From Bailinhaonella thermotolerans (GTDB taxonomy: Bacteria; Actinomycetota; Actinomycetes; Streptosporangiales; Streptosporangiaceae): 64,000 nt of DNA. The translations under genes were made by a program, and so were the position numbers. Shown piece by piece: positions 8,172 to 16,549 of this stretch. The notes beneath the pieces are model-generated. The model did no database searches and had not been told where the DNA came from. It saw only the letters and a program-made list of their open reading frames with translations. The DNA lies in NCBI RefSeq assembly GCF_003594875.1, contig NZ_QZEY01000001.1, positions 620,001 through 684,000 on the forward strand, in the 5' to 3' direction. Within the stretch, counting starts at the first letter, position 1. Each line of letters starts with the position of its first letter.

Positions 8172-9179
8172 TCACCGGGGGCTGAAGCCTTTGGCGTGAA
8201 TGCCGATCAGGAGGATTATCGTCGCGGCCAGGAGGGCGACCAGTCCCGCCCGGTCGCCGGGCGTGCCGTAGCCGTGCAGGGCCGCCTGGACCAAGCCGAT
8301 CGCGGGTGGCACGGGCAGCAGTCCGCCGGCCAGGGCGAAACGGTGCCGGTCGCTCCAGTGGCCGGCCCGACGCGACGCGGCCAGAGCGACGATCGCGATC
8401 ACGACCGCGGCGGCGACGGATACGGGTTCGGGCAGCGGGCGGGGATCGAACGCGATGGGGACCATCAGCGCCAGGAGGAACGCCGACCCGGCGGCGGCGC
8501 TCGCGAGGGAGATCACCCAGGGGGCGGCGGGCCCCGCCGTACCGCTGATCCCGGATCCGCCGCCCGGCGGGAGAGGGCGCCGCCTGCCGCGCGACGGGAA
8601 GCGCACGGCGATGAGACAGAGCACCCCGACGGCGAGCGCGACGCCCAGGGACCGTGCCACCGGCGTGGGGTGGCCCGGTGCGATGCGGACGCGGACCAGG
8701 ACGGCCACGAGGGTCAGGCCCGCCAGGAGGACCGCGGCCATCACCGCCAGGCCGGTCCGGCCCAGCAGCGGCCGTGATCGGCTGCCGGGGAAGAGCAGGT
8801 CGCACAGCAGGATCGGCAGGGTGATGCTCCAGATCGCGTGGTAGACGAGCACCGCCAGCGTGAAGGTGACGTGGGCGCCGAGCACGCGCCCGCCGGCGGC
8901 TCCCCAGCTCGCGGCTTCCACCGCCTGCGGATGGAAGATCGCCTGGACCACCAGCCCCTCTTCCAGGAGGGCGAAGGCGAGGCCGAGGAGCAGGACGACC
9001 GGCAGCCCACGGTCCCGGCGTACGGAGATCTCGCGGATGAGGACGGCGGCGCCGCCGTACATGGGGATGAAGAACACCAGCCCGGCGAGGCCCGTCAGGG
9101 GCGTCGAGCCGGACAGCACCTCGGCCACCAGCGGTGAGAGCAGGAACAGGGCGGCGACAGGCGCGCGATTGCCACTCAT
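8172..9179 (-). CDS. Polytopic membrane protein of unknown function
   Basis: 335 residues from the ATG at 9177-9179 (MSGNRAPVAALFLLSPLVAE) with about nine to ten hydrophobic segments. A conserved-looking acidic motif FALLEEGLVVQAIF lies in helix 3. It recalls the EE motif of CPBP-type membrane proteins but lacks the following Arg and the later His/Asn motifs, so I do not assign protease function. It is divergent from a TetR gene, with a palindromic operator in between, so expression is probably repressed by that regulator. The role could be transport or membrane modification; neither is shown. Confidence 0.65.
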   Translation of the reverse strand: MSGNRAPVAALFLLSPLVAEVLSGSTPLTGLAGLVFFIPMYGGAAVLIREISVRRDRGLPVVLLLGLAFALLEEGLVVQAIFHPQAVEAASWGAAGGRVLGAHVTFTLAVLVYHAIWSITLPILLCDLLFPGSRSRPLLGRTGLAVMAAVLLAGLTLVAVLVRVRIAPGHPTPVARSLGVALAVGVLCLIAVRFPSRGRRRPLPPGGGSGISGTAGPAAPWVISLASAAAGSAFLLALMVPIAFDPRPLPEPVSVAAAVVIAIVALAASRRAGHWSDRHRFALAGGLLPVPPAIGLVQAALHGYGTPGDRAGLVALLAATIILLIGIHAKGFSPR

Positions 9180-9196
9180 GGGAGCCCTTCGCGGTA

Positions 9197-9246
9197 CGAT
9201 CGGCTTGCGAACGAGCCCCAACCCTATGGCAAGCCGATCGGATTGC
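9197..9246. promoter_or_regulatory. TetR operator: palindrome GCAAgCCGATCGGaTTGC plus an extra half-site
   Basis: The palindrome at 9229-9246 has two 9-bp arms mismatched at one position. A further copy of its right half, CGATCGGCTTGC, lies at 9197-9208 and is an exact inverse of GCAAGCCGATCG at 9229-9240. It sits between the divergent starts at 9179 and 9261, which is typical for TetR autoregulation. Confidence 0.65.
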
Positions 9247-9260
9247 GAAAGGCCGGACGA

Positions 9261-9854
9261 GTGCCCAAGATCGTGGATGCCGACGAACGGCGGCGTGAGA
9301 TCGCCGAGGCCCTGTGGCGTCTGGCCATGCGTCAGGGGCTGGAGGCGGCGAGCCTGTCCGCGGTGGCGGCCGAGGCGGGCGTCTCCAAGGGCAGGCTGCA
9401 GCACTACTTCGCCAGCCGGGAGGAGATGCTGCTCTTCGCGGTCGGCTACGCCAACGAGCGGCTGGACGAGCGCGTGCGCCGGCGACTTGCGGAACAGACC
9501 GATCCCCGGCCGATGGCCGCGGTGCGCGCGCTCGTTCTGGCGCTCCTGCCGGTGGACGAGGAGAGCCGCACCGGAGCCCTGGTCAACGTGGCGTTCTTCA
9601 TCCGCGCCCTGGCCACGCCCGCGTTGTCCGACACGTTCCGGCGGGGCTCCGCCGAGTTGCTCAGGAAGATCAGCGGGTATCTGCGCGAAGCCCGCGAGTC
9701 CGGGGAGTTCGCCGCCGGGCTCGACGTGGAGCAGGAGGCGAAGGTCCTGCTGGCGCTGGCAGGCGGGCTCAGCTCGGGCATGCTCATGGGAGGCACCTCG
9801 GCGGAAGAGGCGACCGCCACGCTGGACCACCACCTGGCCCGATTGCGGCCTTGA
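9261..9854 (+). CDS. TetR-family transcriptional repressor
   Basis: 197 residues from the GTG at 9261, chosen because GAAAGG ends eight bases upstream; the frame opens earlier with a TTG at 9243 that has no SD and lies inside the operator. The N-terminal HTH reads AASLSAVAAEAGVSKGRLQH then YFASREEML, the standard TetR DNA-binding unit. The C-terminal part (LLPVDEESRTGALVNVAFF...) matches the BetI/TetR_C_6-like ligand domains. It likely represses itself and the divergent membrane protein through the palindrome immediately upstream. The inducer is unknown. Confidence 0.92.
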   Translation: MPKIVDADERRREIAEALWRLAMRQGLEAASLSAVAAEAGVSKGRLQHYFASREEMLLFAVGYANERLDERVRRRLAEQTDPRPMAAVRALVLALLPVDEESRTGALVNVAFFIRALATPALSDTFRRGSAELLRKISGYLREARESGEFAAGLDVEQEAKVLLALAGGLSSGMLMGGTSAEEATATLDHHLARLRP

Positions 9855-10053
9855 CCCCCGCCCGCGCCGGCCTCCACGAGCCGCTGCTCAAGCGTTCGCC
9901 CCGCGGACAGAGATCGACGTCCCCCGGGCGGCCATCGGCCTGCGCGAGCCACGACTTTCGAGCCCAGGCGAATGTCGTGGCGCCGAGCGACGAACCACCC
10001 GCCAATCACTAAGGACACCGAACGGAGTCGGCGACCCAGCGGGAGGAATCAGC

Positions 10054-10458
10054 GTGCGCACTATCCGGATCGCGGCCGTCGTCACGCTCGCGGCCCCAGC
10101 GCTCATGATCGGCATCGCGCCGCCGGCGATGGCGGCGAACTCGGCGTGCACGATCGCCTTCTTCACGACGACCTGCACGACCAGGACGGTGCCCGCCAAC
10201 ACCTCCAGCCGGGACATCTGGATGGAGGTCCAGAACTGCAAGGGCTGGGCCGGCGGCTCGACGCTGCACTTCAAGCTCCAGGACGTGGGCACCGGGTCCT
10301 ACTTCTGGCACGGCTCCCTGGCCTACGGCCACCGCAAGTGGATCCGCGTGACGGGGCTCTACGGCAGCTACAAGCTGCGACTCGACGGAGAGCCGGGGAG
10401 TTACGGCAACCTCGTCAACTCGGCGTCGGGCTGGTGGGAGCACACGACCACCTGCTGA
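10054..10458 (+). CDS. Small secreted protein of unknown function
   Basis: 134 residues from the GTG at 10054, which follows GGGAGGAATCA. The signal peptide MRTIRIAAVVTLAAPALMIG ends at PAMAANSA. The mature domain of about 105 residues has four cysteines (SACTIA, TTCTTR, QNCKGW and a C-terminal Cys) and many Trp/Tyr/Gly residues (GSYFWHGSLAYGHRKWI), pointing to a small disulfide-bonded beta-sheet protein. It follows the TetR gene by 199 bp, so co-transcription is uncertain. Confidence 0.7.
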   Translation: MRTIRIAAVVTLAAPALMIGIAPPAMAANSACTIAFFTTTCTTRTVPANTSSRDIWMEVQNCKGWAGGSTLHFKLQDVGTGSYFWHGSLAYGHRKWIRVTGLYGSYKLRLDGEPGSYGNLVNSASGWWEHTTTC

Positions 10459-10587
10459 AGGGACCCGTCCCGCGGCAGGCCGCCTGAGAGCGTGCCGCGC
10501 GGCGGGCCCCGAGAGCCGAGGGGCGGGGACTCCCTGCCGGCGCGGGGCGGGGGCGGGGGTTCATGGCTGAGGGATGTCCGGCGGGGC

Positions 10588-10593
10588 TATGAT
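10588..10593 (+). promoter_or_regulatory. Leaderless-type -10 box TATGAT
   Basis: TATGAT ends eight bases before the ATG at 10602, so a transcript starting about 7-8 nt downstream would begin at or next to the start codon; no SD is present. A short inverted repeat ATGATC-aac-GATCAT (10589-10603) overlaps the box and the start codon. Confidence 0.5.
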
Positions 10594-10601
10594 CAACGAT
10601 C

Positions 10602-11447
10602 ATGAACTTGGCGGATGGCGGCCGGGGCCGGGAGGGCGCGGAGCCCGGTTCCGCGCGGGAGTCGGCGCAGGCGCGGATCGACGTGGACATCCCGAGCCCG
10701 GCGCGGGTCTACGACTACTGGCTCGGCGGCAAGGACAACTACGCGTCCGACCGGGCGGTCAGCGAGCACATCCTCGCCGTCGCGCCCGAGCTGCCCGCGC
10801 TGGCGCGCGCCAACCGGGCCTTCCTCGGCCGGGCCGTACGGCATCTGGCGGGCGAGGCCGGGGTGCGGCAGTTCCTCGACGTGGGCACCGGCCTGCCGAC
10901 CGCCGAGAACACCCACCAGGTCGCGCAGTCGGTCGCGCCGGACAGCCGGGTGGTCTACGCCGACAACGACCCCATCGTGCTCGCCCACGCCCGCGCCCTG
11001 CTCGTCGGCAGCGACCCGGCGCTGACCAGCTACGCCGACGCCGACCTGCGCGACCCGGCGGCGGTGCTCGCCGCCGCCGCGGACACCCTCGACCTGTCCG
11101 CGCCGGTGGCCGTGATCCTGCTCGGGGTGCTGGAGTTCGTGCCCGACACCGGCGAGGCCACCGAGATCGTGCGGCGGCTGATGGCGGCGGTGCCCTCCGG
11201 CAGCCACCTCGTCATCTCGCACGGGCTGCGGGGGCCGCGCATGGACGCGGCCATCCGCCCGTGGAACGAGAGCGGGGCCACCCCGATCGTCAACCGTTCC
11301 CGCGAGGAGATCCTGGGCTTCTTCGACGGGCTCGACCTGCTCGACCCCGGCCTCGTGCCGCTCACCCGCTGGCGGCCCGGCCCGGACGGCCCCGCCGGCG
11401 ATCTCGACGAGAGCCTCTACGTCGCCGCTGTCGGCCGCAAGCCCTGA
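10602..11447 (+). CDS. DUF574 / PF04672 SAM-dependent methyltransferase
   Basis: 281 residues. It opens with the family signature IDVDIPSPARVYDYWLGGKD then NYASDRA at about residues 25-50, followed by the SAM-binding motif QFLDVGTGLPTAENTH and the acidic loop VVYADNDPIV. The family is highly expanded in filamentous actinomycetes. Its methyl acceptors are unknown, and members are often involved near regulatory loci. The gene appears leaderless. Its last codons and stop are part of a 25-bp tandem duplication. Confidence 0.9.
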   Translation: MNLADGGRGREGAEPGSARESAQARIDVDIPSPARVYDYWLGGKDNYASDRAVSEHILAVAPELPALARANRAFLGRAVRHLAGEAGVRQFLDVGTGLPTAENTHQVAQSVAPDSRVVYADNDPIVLAHARALLVGSDPALTSYADADLRDPAAVLAAAADTLDLSAPVAVILLGVLEFVPDTGEATEIVRRLMAAVPSGSHLVISHGLRGPRMDAAIRPWNESGATPIVNRSREEILGFFDGLDLLDPGLVPLTRWRPGPDGPAGDLDESLYVAAVGRKP

Positions 11448-11476
11448 CCTCGCTGTCGGCCGCAAGCCCTGATCTC
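11427..11476 (+). repeat. Tandem 25-bp duplication across a stop codon
   Basis: The unit beginning GCTGTCGGCCGCAAGCCCTG occurs at 11427-11451 and again at 11452-11476 with one difference (acctc versus atctc). The first copy encodes the end of the DUF574 methyltransferase and its stop; the second is non-coding. It looks like a recent replication-slippage event. Confidence 0.85.
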
Positions 11477-11534
11477 CTCCCGGCGCGTGGCCGCGGGGCG
11501 GAGGTCCCGCGGCCACGGCCGTCTCCTCGATGAC

Positions 11535-12464
11535 TCAGCCGCCGGAGCTCAGGGCGGCGTGCAGGCGGCCGTAGGTCGGGGCCAGGCGGCGCAGGCCGGC
11601 GGCGAGCGCGGCGTCGTCGCCGGACACCAGGGGCCCCTGCAGGCCGCCGACGATGCGGGCCTGCTCGGTGGCGACCGCCGCGCCCGCGCCGAGGCCGAGG
11701 GAGGACAGGCAGGCCGCGAGGTCGCTCAGGCGGCGGGCGCCCACGCGGACCGCGAACGCCTTCCACAGCTCCCTGATCTCGGGGTCCAGCCCCTCCTCCA
11801 CCATCTGGGCCGTGCGCTCGGCGGCCTCGGCCTGCCCCAGCGTGCCGGGGGGCACGGGCACGTCCGTACGGCCGGCCAGCCAGGCCAGCCCGGCGGGCAG
11901 GGATCGCCGCAACGCCTCCTCGGCGCCGACCCGCGCGCGCCGGGTGAACGAGTGCCGCATCCGGTACGGCCGGTCCAGGTAGGCGACCAGTTCCCCGCGC
12001 CAGGCCGCGGCGAAGGCGCCGACCGGCATCGTGGCGTACGGGTATCCCTGCGGGTCGTGCACGAGCACGGTGTCCTCGCCCACTTCCAGCACGACCAGGT
12101 AGTGGTCGGCGCCTACCGCCGTGCCCGACCCCGGCTGGTACGTCAGCAGGCCCAGCTCCAGCGGCCCGGCCAGCACCGGCCCGTCCTGGCAGGCCCGGCG
12201 CAGCCGCTCGATCGCCGCCTCGGCCGTCCCGCCGTCCACGCGCTCGCACTCCCAGCCGAGCAGGCCGATCGCCGCGTCGAGCCCGATCTCGGGATCCCAG
12301 GCGAAGGAGTCGAACAGCGGCAGGCGCCCGCCGATCAGTTGCATGCCGTACGGCGAGCCCGTCAGCACCTCGATCACCGCGGGCGGCGGCGCCTCATCCC
12401 CCAGCATCATCGCCAGCGAGTTCGCGTAACAGTACGGCCCAGAGCCCACATAAGTGACAGACAT
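11535..12464 (-). CDS. BtrH N-terminal-domain-like (cysteine-peptidase fold) protein
   Basis: 309 residues. The N-terminus MSVTYVGSGPYCYANSLAMM has the buried Cys-Tyr-Ala-Asn-Ser of the BtrH_N (PF14399)/C39-like fold. A candidate catalytic His occurs at GADHYLVVLE (about residue 123) and an Asp at VHDPQGYPYATM (about 138), giving a Cys-His-Asp triad in the right order. In butirosin biosynthesis BtrH transfers an acyl group from a carrier protein. Here no carrier or aminoglycoside genes are nearby, so acyltransferase or peptidase activity remains open. The C-terminal helical third is unassigned. It seems to be transcribed leaderless from TACACT just upstream. Confidence 0.6.
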   Translation of the reverse strand: MSVTYVGSGPYCYANSLAMMLGDEAPPPAVIEVLTGSPYGMQLIGGRLPLFDSFAWDPEIGLDAAIGLLGWECERVDGGTAEAAIERLRRACQDGPVLAGPLELGLLTYQPGSGTAVGADHYLVVLEVGEDTVLVHDPQGYPYATMPVGAFAAAWRGELVAYLDRPYRMRHSFTRRARVGAEEALRRSLPAGLAWLAGRTDVPVPPGTLGQAEAAERTAQMVEEGLDPEIRELWKAFAVRVGARRLSDLAACLSSLGLGAGAAVATEQARIVGGLQGPLVSGDDAALAAGLRRLAPTYGRLHAALSSGG

Positions 12465-12470
12465 CCCCGA

Positions 12471-12476
12471 AGTGTA
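12471..12476 (-). promoter_or_regulatory. Leaderless-type -10 box TACACT
   Basis: On the minus strand TACACT is followed by six bases and the ATG of the BtrH-like gene at 12464; there is no SD in the gap. This fits the TAnnnT-plus-6-to-8 pattern of actinobacterial leaderless genes. Confidence 0.5.
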
Positions 12477-12549
12477 AAGTCCGGCGGCCCGTCCTTCGCG
12501 ATCACCGGTCCGTCCTCGGCAGGGCGGGAGCCCAGGTTCGCGTGCCGTC

Positions 12550-13032
12550 TCAGGCGTACGGCGCGAGGGCGGCTTCGAGGGCCGGGTCGTCGTCGGCGGC
12601 GCGGCGGAGGCGGGGGCCCTCGCCGGGACGCAGCCGGAGGTCCTCGCCCAGGGCCCGCCTGACCACCTCGGCGACCTGGGAGGGTTCGGGAACCAGGCCG
12701 AGGCCGAGGTCGTGGTAGTCGATCCTGAAGGGCCGGAACCTGCCGGGCAGGACCTCCTGCAGGGTCCAGCCGCGCTCCTCGTCCCATCCGAGGCGGAGGG
12801 CCTCGGCGTCGGCGAAGTTGATGTTCTCCGTGCCGAAGCCCCCGTCGAAATGGATCACCAGGACCCGCCGGGGCCCGCCCGGCCGGTCGTCGGGGACCGC
12901 GCCGCCGTTCTCGAGGCCGAGTTCCGCGAGCGCGGCGGCGACGGCCTGGACGTAGCCGCGCGGATCGGCGCGGTGGACGTGGCCGCGCGGGTCTGTGCGG
13001 TCCGGTGTGCCCATGGTCCGATCATGGCGCAT
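12550..13032 (-). CDS. DUF6292-like conserved hypothetical protein
   Basis: 160 residues (or 154 if the second ATG at 13014 is used). The pattern RGYVQAVAAALAELGL near the N-terminus and, later, LRLGWDEERGWTLQEV resembles the DUF6292 family, a small alpha/beta protein common in actinomycetes and often found near regulators. No catalytic residues or membrane segments are seen. The N-terminal 20 residues repeat the pattern DPRGHVHRADPRGYV and are probably disordered. It is separated from the BtrH-like gene by 85 bp on the same strand. Confidence 0.5.
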   Translation of the reverse strand: MRHDRTMGTPDRTDPRGHVHRADPRGYVQAVAAALAELGLENGGAVPDDRPGGPRRVLVIHFDGGFGTENINFADAEALRLGWDEERGWTLQEVLPGRFRPFRIDYHDLGLGLVPEPSQVAEVVRRALGEDLRLRPGEGPRLRRAADDDPALEAALAPYA

Positions 13033-13083
13033 CGGCGCCCCCGGGGACGCCTCGCCCCGGGTCCGGGTGACGGCCGGCGGGCC

Positions 13084-13989
13084 TCACGGCTCCAGGCCGG
13101 CGAGGTCGAGGCGGGCCAGCCGGTCGGGGTCGGACAGGATGTCGATCGTGGCGATCCGGCCGTCGGAGATGGTGAAGCTCATGACGGAGAAGAGCTCGCC
13201 GCCGATGGTGTTGACCAGGCCGGCCAGGCCGTTGACGAGCGCCGGGTGGGTGGTGGCGCTGGTGGCCATGCGCTGGAAGGTGGCCAGTTGCCCGGCCACG
13301 GCCGCGGCGCCCCGGATGACCTTCAGCCCGCCGGTGAGCGCCCCGCCGTCGGCGCGCAGCACCACGCCGGGGTCCAGGACGGACAGGAGCGCCTCGAAGT
13401 CGCCGCCGCGCGCGGCGGCCAGGAACGCGTCCACGACGCGGCGCTGGTCGGCCGGGTCGGGGTCGGGGCTGGGGGCCGCGCCGCGGACCCGCCGGCGGGC
13501 GCGGCTGGCGAGCTTCTTGGCGGTGGCGGGGGTGCGGTCCACGATGGGCGCGATCTGCTCGAACGGCAGGCCGAACATGTCGTGGAGCACGAACGCCAGC
13601 CGTTCGGCCGGGGTCAGGGACTCCAGCACGACCAGCAGCGCCAGCCCGACCGAGTCGGCCAGCAGCGCCTCCTGCTCCGGGTCGGCGGCGCCGATCCGGC
13701 TGACCACCGGATCGGGCAGGCGCTCCTCCAGCGGCTCCTCGCCCCGGACCTTGCGGGCGCGCAGCATGTCCAGGCAGACCCGGCCGACCACGGTGGTCAG
13801 CCAGCCGCCCAGGTTGCCGATGTCACCGGCGTCCGAGCGCGCCAGCCGCAGCCAGGCCTCCTGGACCGCGTCCTCGGCCTCGCTCAGCGAGCCGAGCATG
13901 CGGTAGGCGACCGCCCTCAGCCGGGGGCGGTGCCCCTCGAACCGGTCGGCCAGCAGGTCAGGGGACGTCACGGTCTCGATCCTCTCCAT
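13084..13989 (-). CDS. ECF41-type RNA polymerase sigma factor with SnoaL-like C-terminal domain
   Basis: 301 residues from the ATG at 13987-13989. Sigma region 2 is seen as HRPRLRAVAYRMLGSLSEAE then DAVQEAWLRLARSD, followed by GGWLTTVVGRVCLDMLRARK; region 4 is ESLTPAERLAFVLHDMFGLP followed by FEQIAPIVDRTPATAKKLAS. The C-terminal 100 residues (FLAAARGGDFEALLSVLDPG... NGLAGLVN) form the SnoaL/NTF2-like extension that regulates ECF41 factors in place of an anti-sigma. ECF41 genes usually lie beside an AhpD/carboxymuconolactone-decarboxylase or oxidoreductase gene; here AhpD-like genes lie 2-6 kb away. The target promoter is not identified. Confidence 0.9.
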   Translation of the reverse strand: MERIETVTSPDLLADRFEGHRPRLRAVAYRMLGSLSEAEDAVQEAWLRLARSDAGDIGNLGGWLTTVVGRVCLDMLRARKVRGEEPLEERLPDPVVSRIGAADPEQEALLADSVGLALLVVLESLTPAERLAFVLHDMFGLPFEQIAPIVDRTPATAKKLASRARRRVRGAAPSPDPDPADQRRVVDAFLAAARGGDFEALLSVLDPGVVLRADGGALTGGLKVIRGAAAVAGQLATFQRMATSATTHPALVNGLAGLVNTIGGELFSVMSFTISDGRIATIDILSDPDRLARLDLAGLEP

Positions 13990-14075
13990 CGGCGAACGTC
14001 TGGGTCGTACCGGTGACGGATCGAACCGGGGAAAGGTGACCGCGAGCCGCGCCGCTCCGTGCCCAGGCGGGCGGC

Positions 14076-14666
14076 CTACCGTACGGCCAGGGCGCGGAAC
14101 CGCCGGTGCGCGTAGAGGACCGATCCGGACAGCAGGACGACGCCGGACAGCACACCGCTCACGAACGGCACCCAGTCCACGGCCCCCGTCCGGGCCATGA
14201 CGAGCCCGGCCAGGCCCAGCAGGGTCAGCCCGGCCCCGGGGATCAGGATGCTGACCGCCCGCCAGACCGGCCACAGCGCGACGAAGTGCACGCCGACGAT
14301 GAGCGCCGTCCAGGCCACGCCCGCCTGCGCCGGCCACTCCAGCAGGCGCAGCACCTGGATGCCGCCGAACAGCGCGATCGCCTCCAGCACGACGATCACC
14401 ACGTACCCGCGGCCGAACATCGCGCCGCCCGCCTCGCCGCCGCCCGCGCCACCGCCCGCGCCGCCGCCGGCCGCGTCCCCGGGCGCCGCCCCGGCCCTGG
14501 CCCGCCGTACGGCCATGAACCACATGACGCCGACGCTCGCCGCTCCCAGGCCCGCGAGCACGCGGAGGACCGTTCCAGCCAGGGGCGCGAGCGGCGCGCC
14601 GGCGTTGACGGCCACGAAGACCATTCCGAACACGGCGCCGATCAGCACCCCGGTCAAACGTTGCAT
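14076..14666 (-). CDS. Membrane protein of unknown function
   Basis: 196 residues with about six hydrophobic segments. A Gly/Ala-rich linker between helices 2 and 3 (GDAAGGGAGGGAGGGEAGGA) is low-complexity and probably cytoplasmic. It lies 86 bp upstream of the ECF41 sigma gene on the same strand and may be co-transcribed. No transporter or enzyme motif is visible. The 208-bp gap after its start (14667-14874) shows no convincing gene. Confidence 0.6.
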   Translation of the reverse strand: MQRLTGVLIGAVFGMVFVAVNAGAPLAPLAGTVLRVLAGLGAASVGVMWFMAVRRARAGAAPGDAAGGGAGGGAGGGEAGGAMFGRGYVVIVVLEAIALFGGIQVLRLLEWPAQAGVAWTALIVGVHFVALWPVWRAVSILIPGAGLTLLGLAGLVMARTGAVDWVPFVSGVLSGVVLLSGSVLYAHRRFRALAVR

Positions 14667-14874
14667 GATCGGAGATCGTAGCGGTGGGTCCAGACGGCGA
14701 GACGGCGGGTGATCGGCGACGACGATCGAGCTGGGCCACGGTGTGCTGCCAGAGCTCCAACGCCGCCGCCGTCGCCACCTGCCGGTCGGCCGGCCTCACG
14801 GAGCTGCCCGGACGACGGGACCTGTGCCGCGGCGCCTGAGACATCCGGCGTGGGCGGGCCGGGGCGGGACCCCT

Positions 14875-15780
14875 TCAGGCGGCGCCGCCGGTGGCCGTGC
14901 GGGGTCCCAGCTCGCGGACGACCTGGGCCAGGGCGCGGACGAGGCCGGTCTCCGCCTCGCTGCGCCAGACGAGCGCGTACGGCAGGGGCGCCAGGTCGCG
15001 GACGGGCAGGTAGACGATGTCGGGACGGTTCCCGTACCGCGCCATGTGGGCCGGGAAGCAGGTGACGATCTCCCCCATGCTGGTCATGCTGAGGATCTCC
15101 TCGGTGTTCTGCACGAGGGGGCCGCGCGGAATCGATCGGCCGTTGCGGGTCCGGGGCGGGACGTAGCTGTCGAACCAGTAGTCGGGCCTGGACTCGACGT
15201 CGGGGTGCTGGAAGTCGCTCACCTCCTCCAGCGAGACGGAGGTGCGCGCGGCCAGTTCGTGGCCGGCGCTGACGGCCAGCACGCGTGACTCGGCGTACAG
15301 GACCGGGCCTACGGTGAGGTCGGGCTCCTCGACGGGCAGCCAGGCGACCAGGACGTCGACGTCGCCTCGGCGCAGCGCCCCGAACGGGTCGCTGAAGGCC
15401 GGGTGCCGGATGCGCAGCGTCCAGCCGGGATGGCGGGCGCGGAAGGCGTCCCAATAGGCGCGCAGGTCGTGGACGTTGAGGGGCAGCATGCCCACGCGCA
15501 GCACGGCGGTGATGCCCCGGGCGGCCAGGCGGGCTCGTTCGAGGCTGTCGCGCAGGCCGGCGTAGACGGGCCCCAGGTCGTCGCGCAGTTGCCGGCCGAG
15601 CGGGGTGAGGCGGACCTGACGGCGGTTGGAGCGGTCGAACAGCTCGCCGCCCAGGCGGCGTTCCTGCTGGCTGATCGCCTGGCTGACCCGCGCCTGGGAC
15701 ACGTGCAACCGCTCCGCCGCCCGGCCGAAATGCAGCTCCTCGGCCAGGGTCAGGAAGATCTCGATGTCCCGCAGCTCCAC
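14875..15780 (-). CDS. LysR-family transcriptional regulator
   Basis: 301 residues. The N-terminal winged HTH MELRDIEIFLTLAEELHFGR then AAERLHVSQARVSQAISQQE is a textbook LysR sequence; the periplasmic-binding-protein-like effector domain follows (VLRVGMLPLNVHDLRAYWDA). It is divergent from the AhpD-like gene at 15960, with an inverted repeat ATAAC-N6-GTTAT in between, so it likely activates the five-gene set 15960-20558. The effector is probably the substrate of that set. Confidence 0.93.
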   Translation of the reverse strand: MELRDIEIFLTLAEELHFGRAAERLHVSQARVSQAISQQERRLGGELFDRSNRRQVRLTPLGRQLRDDLGPVYAGLRDSLERARLAARGITAVLRVGMLPLNVHDLRAYWDAFRARHPGWTLRIRHPAFSDPFGALRRGDVDVLVAWLPVEEPDLTVGPVLYAESRVLAVSAGHELAARTSVSLEEVSDFQHPDVESRPDYWFDSYVPPRTRNGRSIPRGPLVQNTEEILSMTSMGEIVTCFPAHMARYGNRPDIVYLPVRDLAPLPYALVWRSEAETGLVRALAQVVRELGPRTATGGAA

Positions 15781-15797
15781 TGACGCCCTCTCTTGTC

Positions 15798-15813
15798 ATA
15801 ACACGAGCGTTAT
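15798..15813. promoter_or_regulatory. LysR-box-like inverted repeat ATAAC-N6-GTTAT
   Basis: It lies 18 bp upstream of the lysR start and 147 bp upstream of the divergent AhpD-like gene. The outer bases fit the LysR T-N11-A architecture. It is one of the few AT-rich islands of this intergenic region. Confidence 0.5.
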
Positions 15814-15959
15814 CGGCACGTGCGCGAAGTCTACGTTGATCCCCATCCGCGCTTCTACGAGGGTTGACGCAGGTCACGGGCGGTCCACCACCGCGGCGGC
15901 GAACACCGGCACGCCGGCATGCCCCCGGACCACCAAACCCCTCGTGGAAGGAATCAATC

Positions 15960-16421
15960 ATGCACGCGCGAATGACCAACCCCGCCTACGTGCTGCCGGA
16001 CGGGATGAAGGGCATCGGAGCGATCTTCAAGGCGGTCCAGCAGGGCGGCATCGCCCACGAGCTGCAGGAGATCGTGGGCCTGCGCGCCAGCCAGATCAAC
16101 GGCTGCGGAGCCTGCGTGCACGCCCACACCCAGGCCCTGGTCAAGGCCGGGGAGGGCATCGACCGGATCGCCGCCGTGGCCGCCTGGCGCGAGGCGCCGT
16201 TCTTCACCGGCGGCGAGCGGGCCGCGCTGGAGCTGACCGAGGCCGTCACCCGGATGGCGGACCGTTCCGGCGAGGCGGTGGACGACGAGCTGTGGAACCT
16301 GGTCGCCGACCACTACGACGAGAGGCAGATCGCCGCGCTGCTCCTGCTCATCGGCGTGACCAACCTGTTCAACCGGCTCAACGCCCCCATCAAGGAGCCC
16401 GCCGGGGCCACCTGGGCGTGA
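15960..16421 (+). CDS. AhpD-like / carboxymuconolactone decarboxylase family protein
   Basis: 153 residues from the ATG at 15960 (GGAAGGAATCAATC upstream). The core helix carries QINGCGACVHAHTQALVKAG: the C-x-x-C pair with the downstream His is the redox/proton relay of AhpD-type alkylhydroperoxidase proteins. The role is probably thiol-dependent peroxide reduction or a related detoxification. It is the first gene of a plus-strand group with an SDR, a serine hydrolase, an efflux pump and a cysteine-less paralogue, facing a LysR regulator. Confidence 0.88.
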   Translation: MHARMTNPAYVLPDGMKGIGAIFKAVQQGGIAHELQEIVGLRASQINGCGACVHAHTQALVKAGEGIDRIAAVAAWREAPFFTGGERAALELTEAVTRMADRSGEAVDDELWNLVADHYDERQIAALLLLIGVTNLFNRLNAPIKEPAGATWA

Positions 16422-16549
16422 CCTGGGCCGACTCCCTCGACATGCGGGCCGTCACCCCCTCCCCGGCGGAACCACCCTCCCCATCTCGACGGCCGGCCGA
16501 TCGCCGCCCGCGCGGCCCATGCCGTCCCCGCCCCCTGGAGCACCACACC

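Noticed and set aside
8172-9179. CPBP protease call for the membrane protein
   Set aside because: An EE pair occurs in helix 3, but the Arg and the later F-x-x-x-H and H-x-x-x-N motifs are missing.
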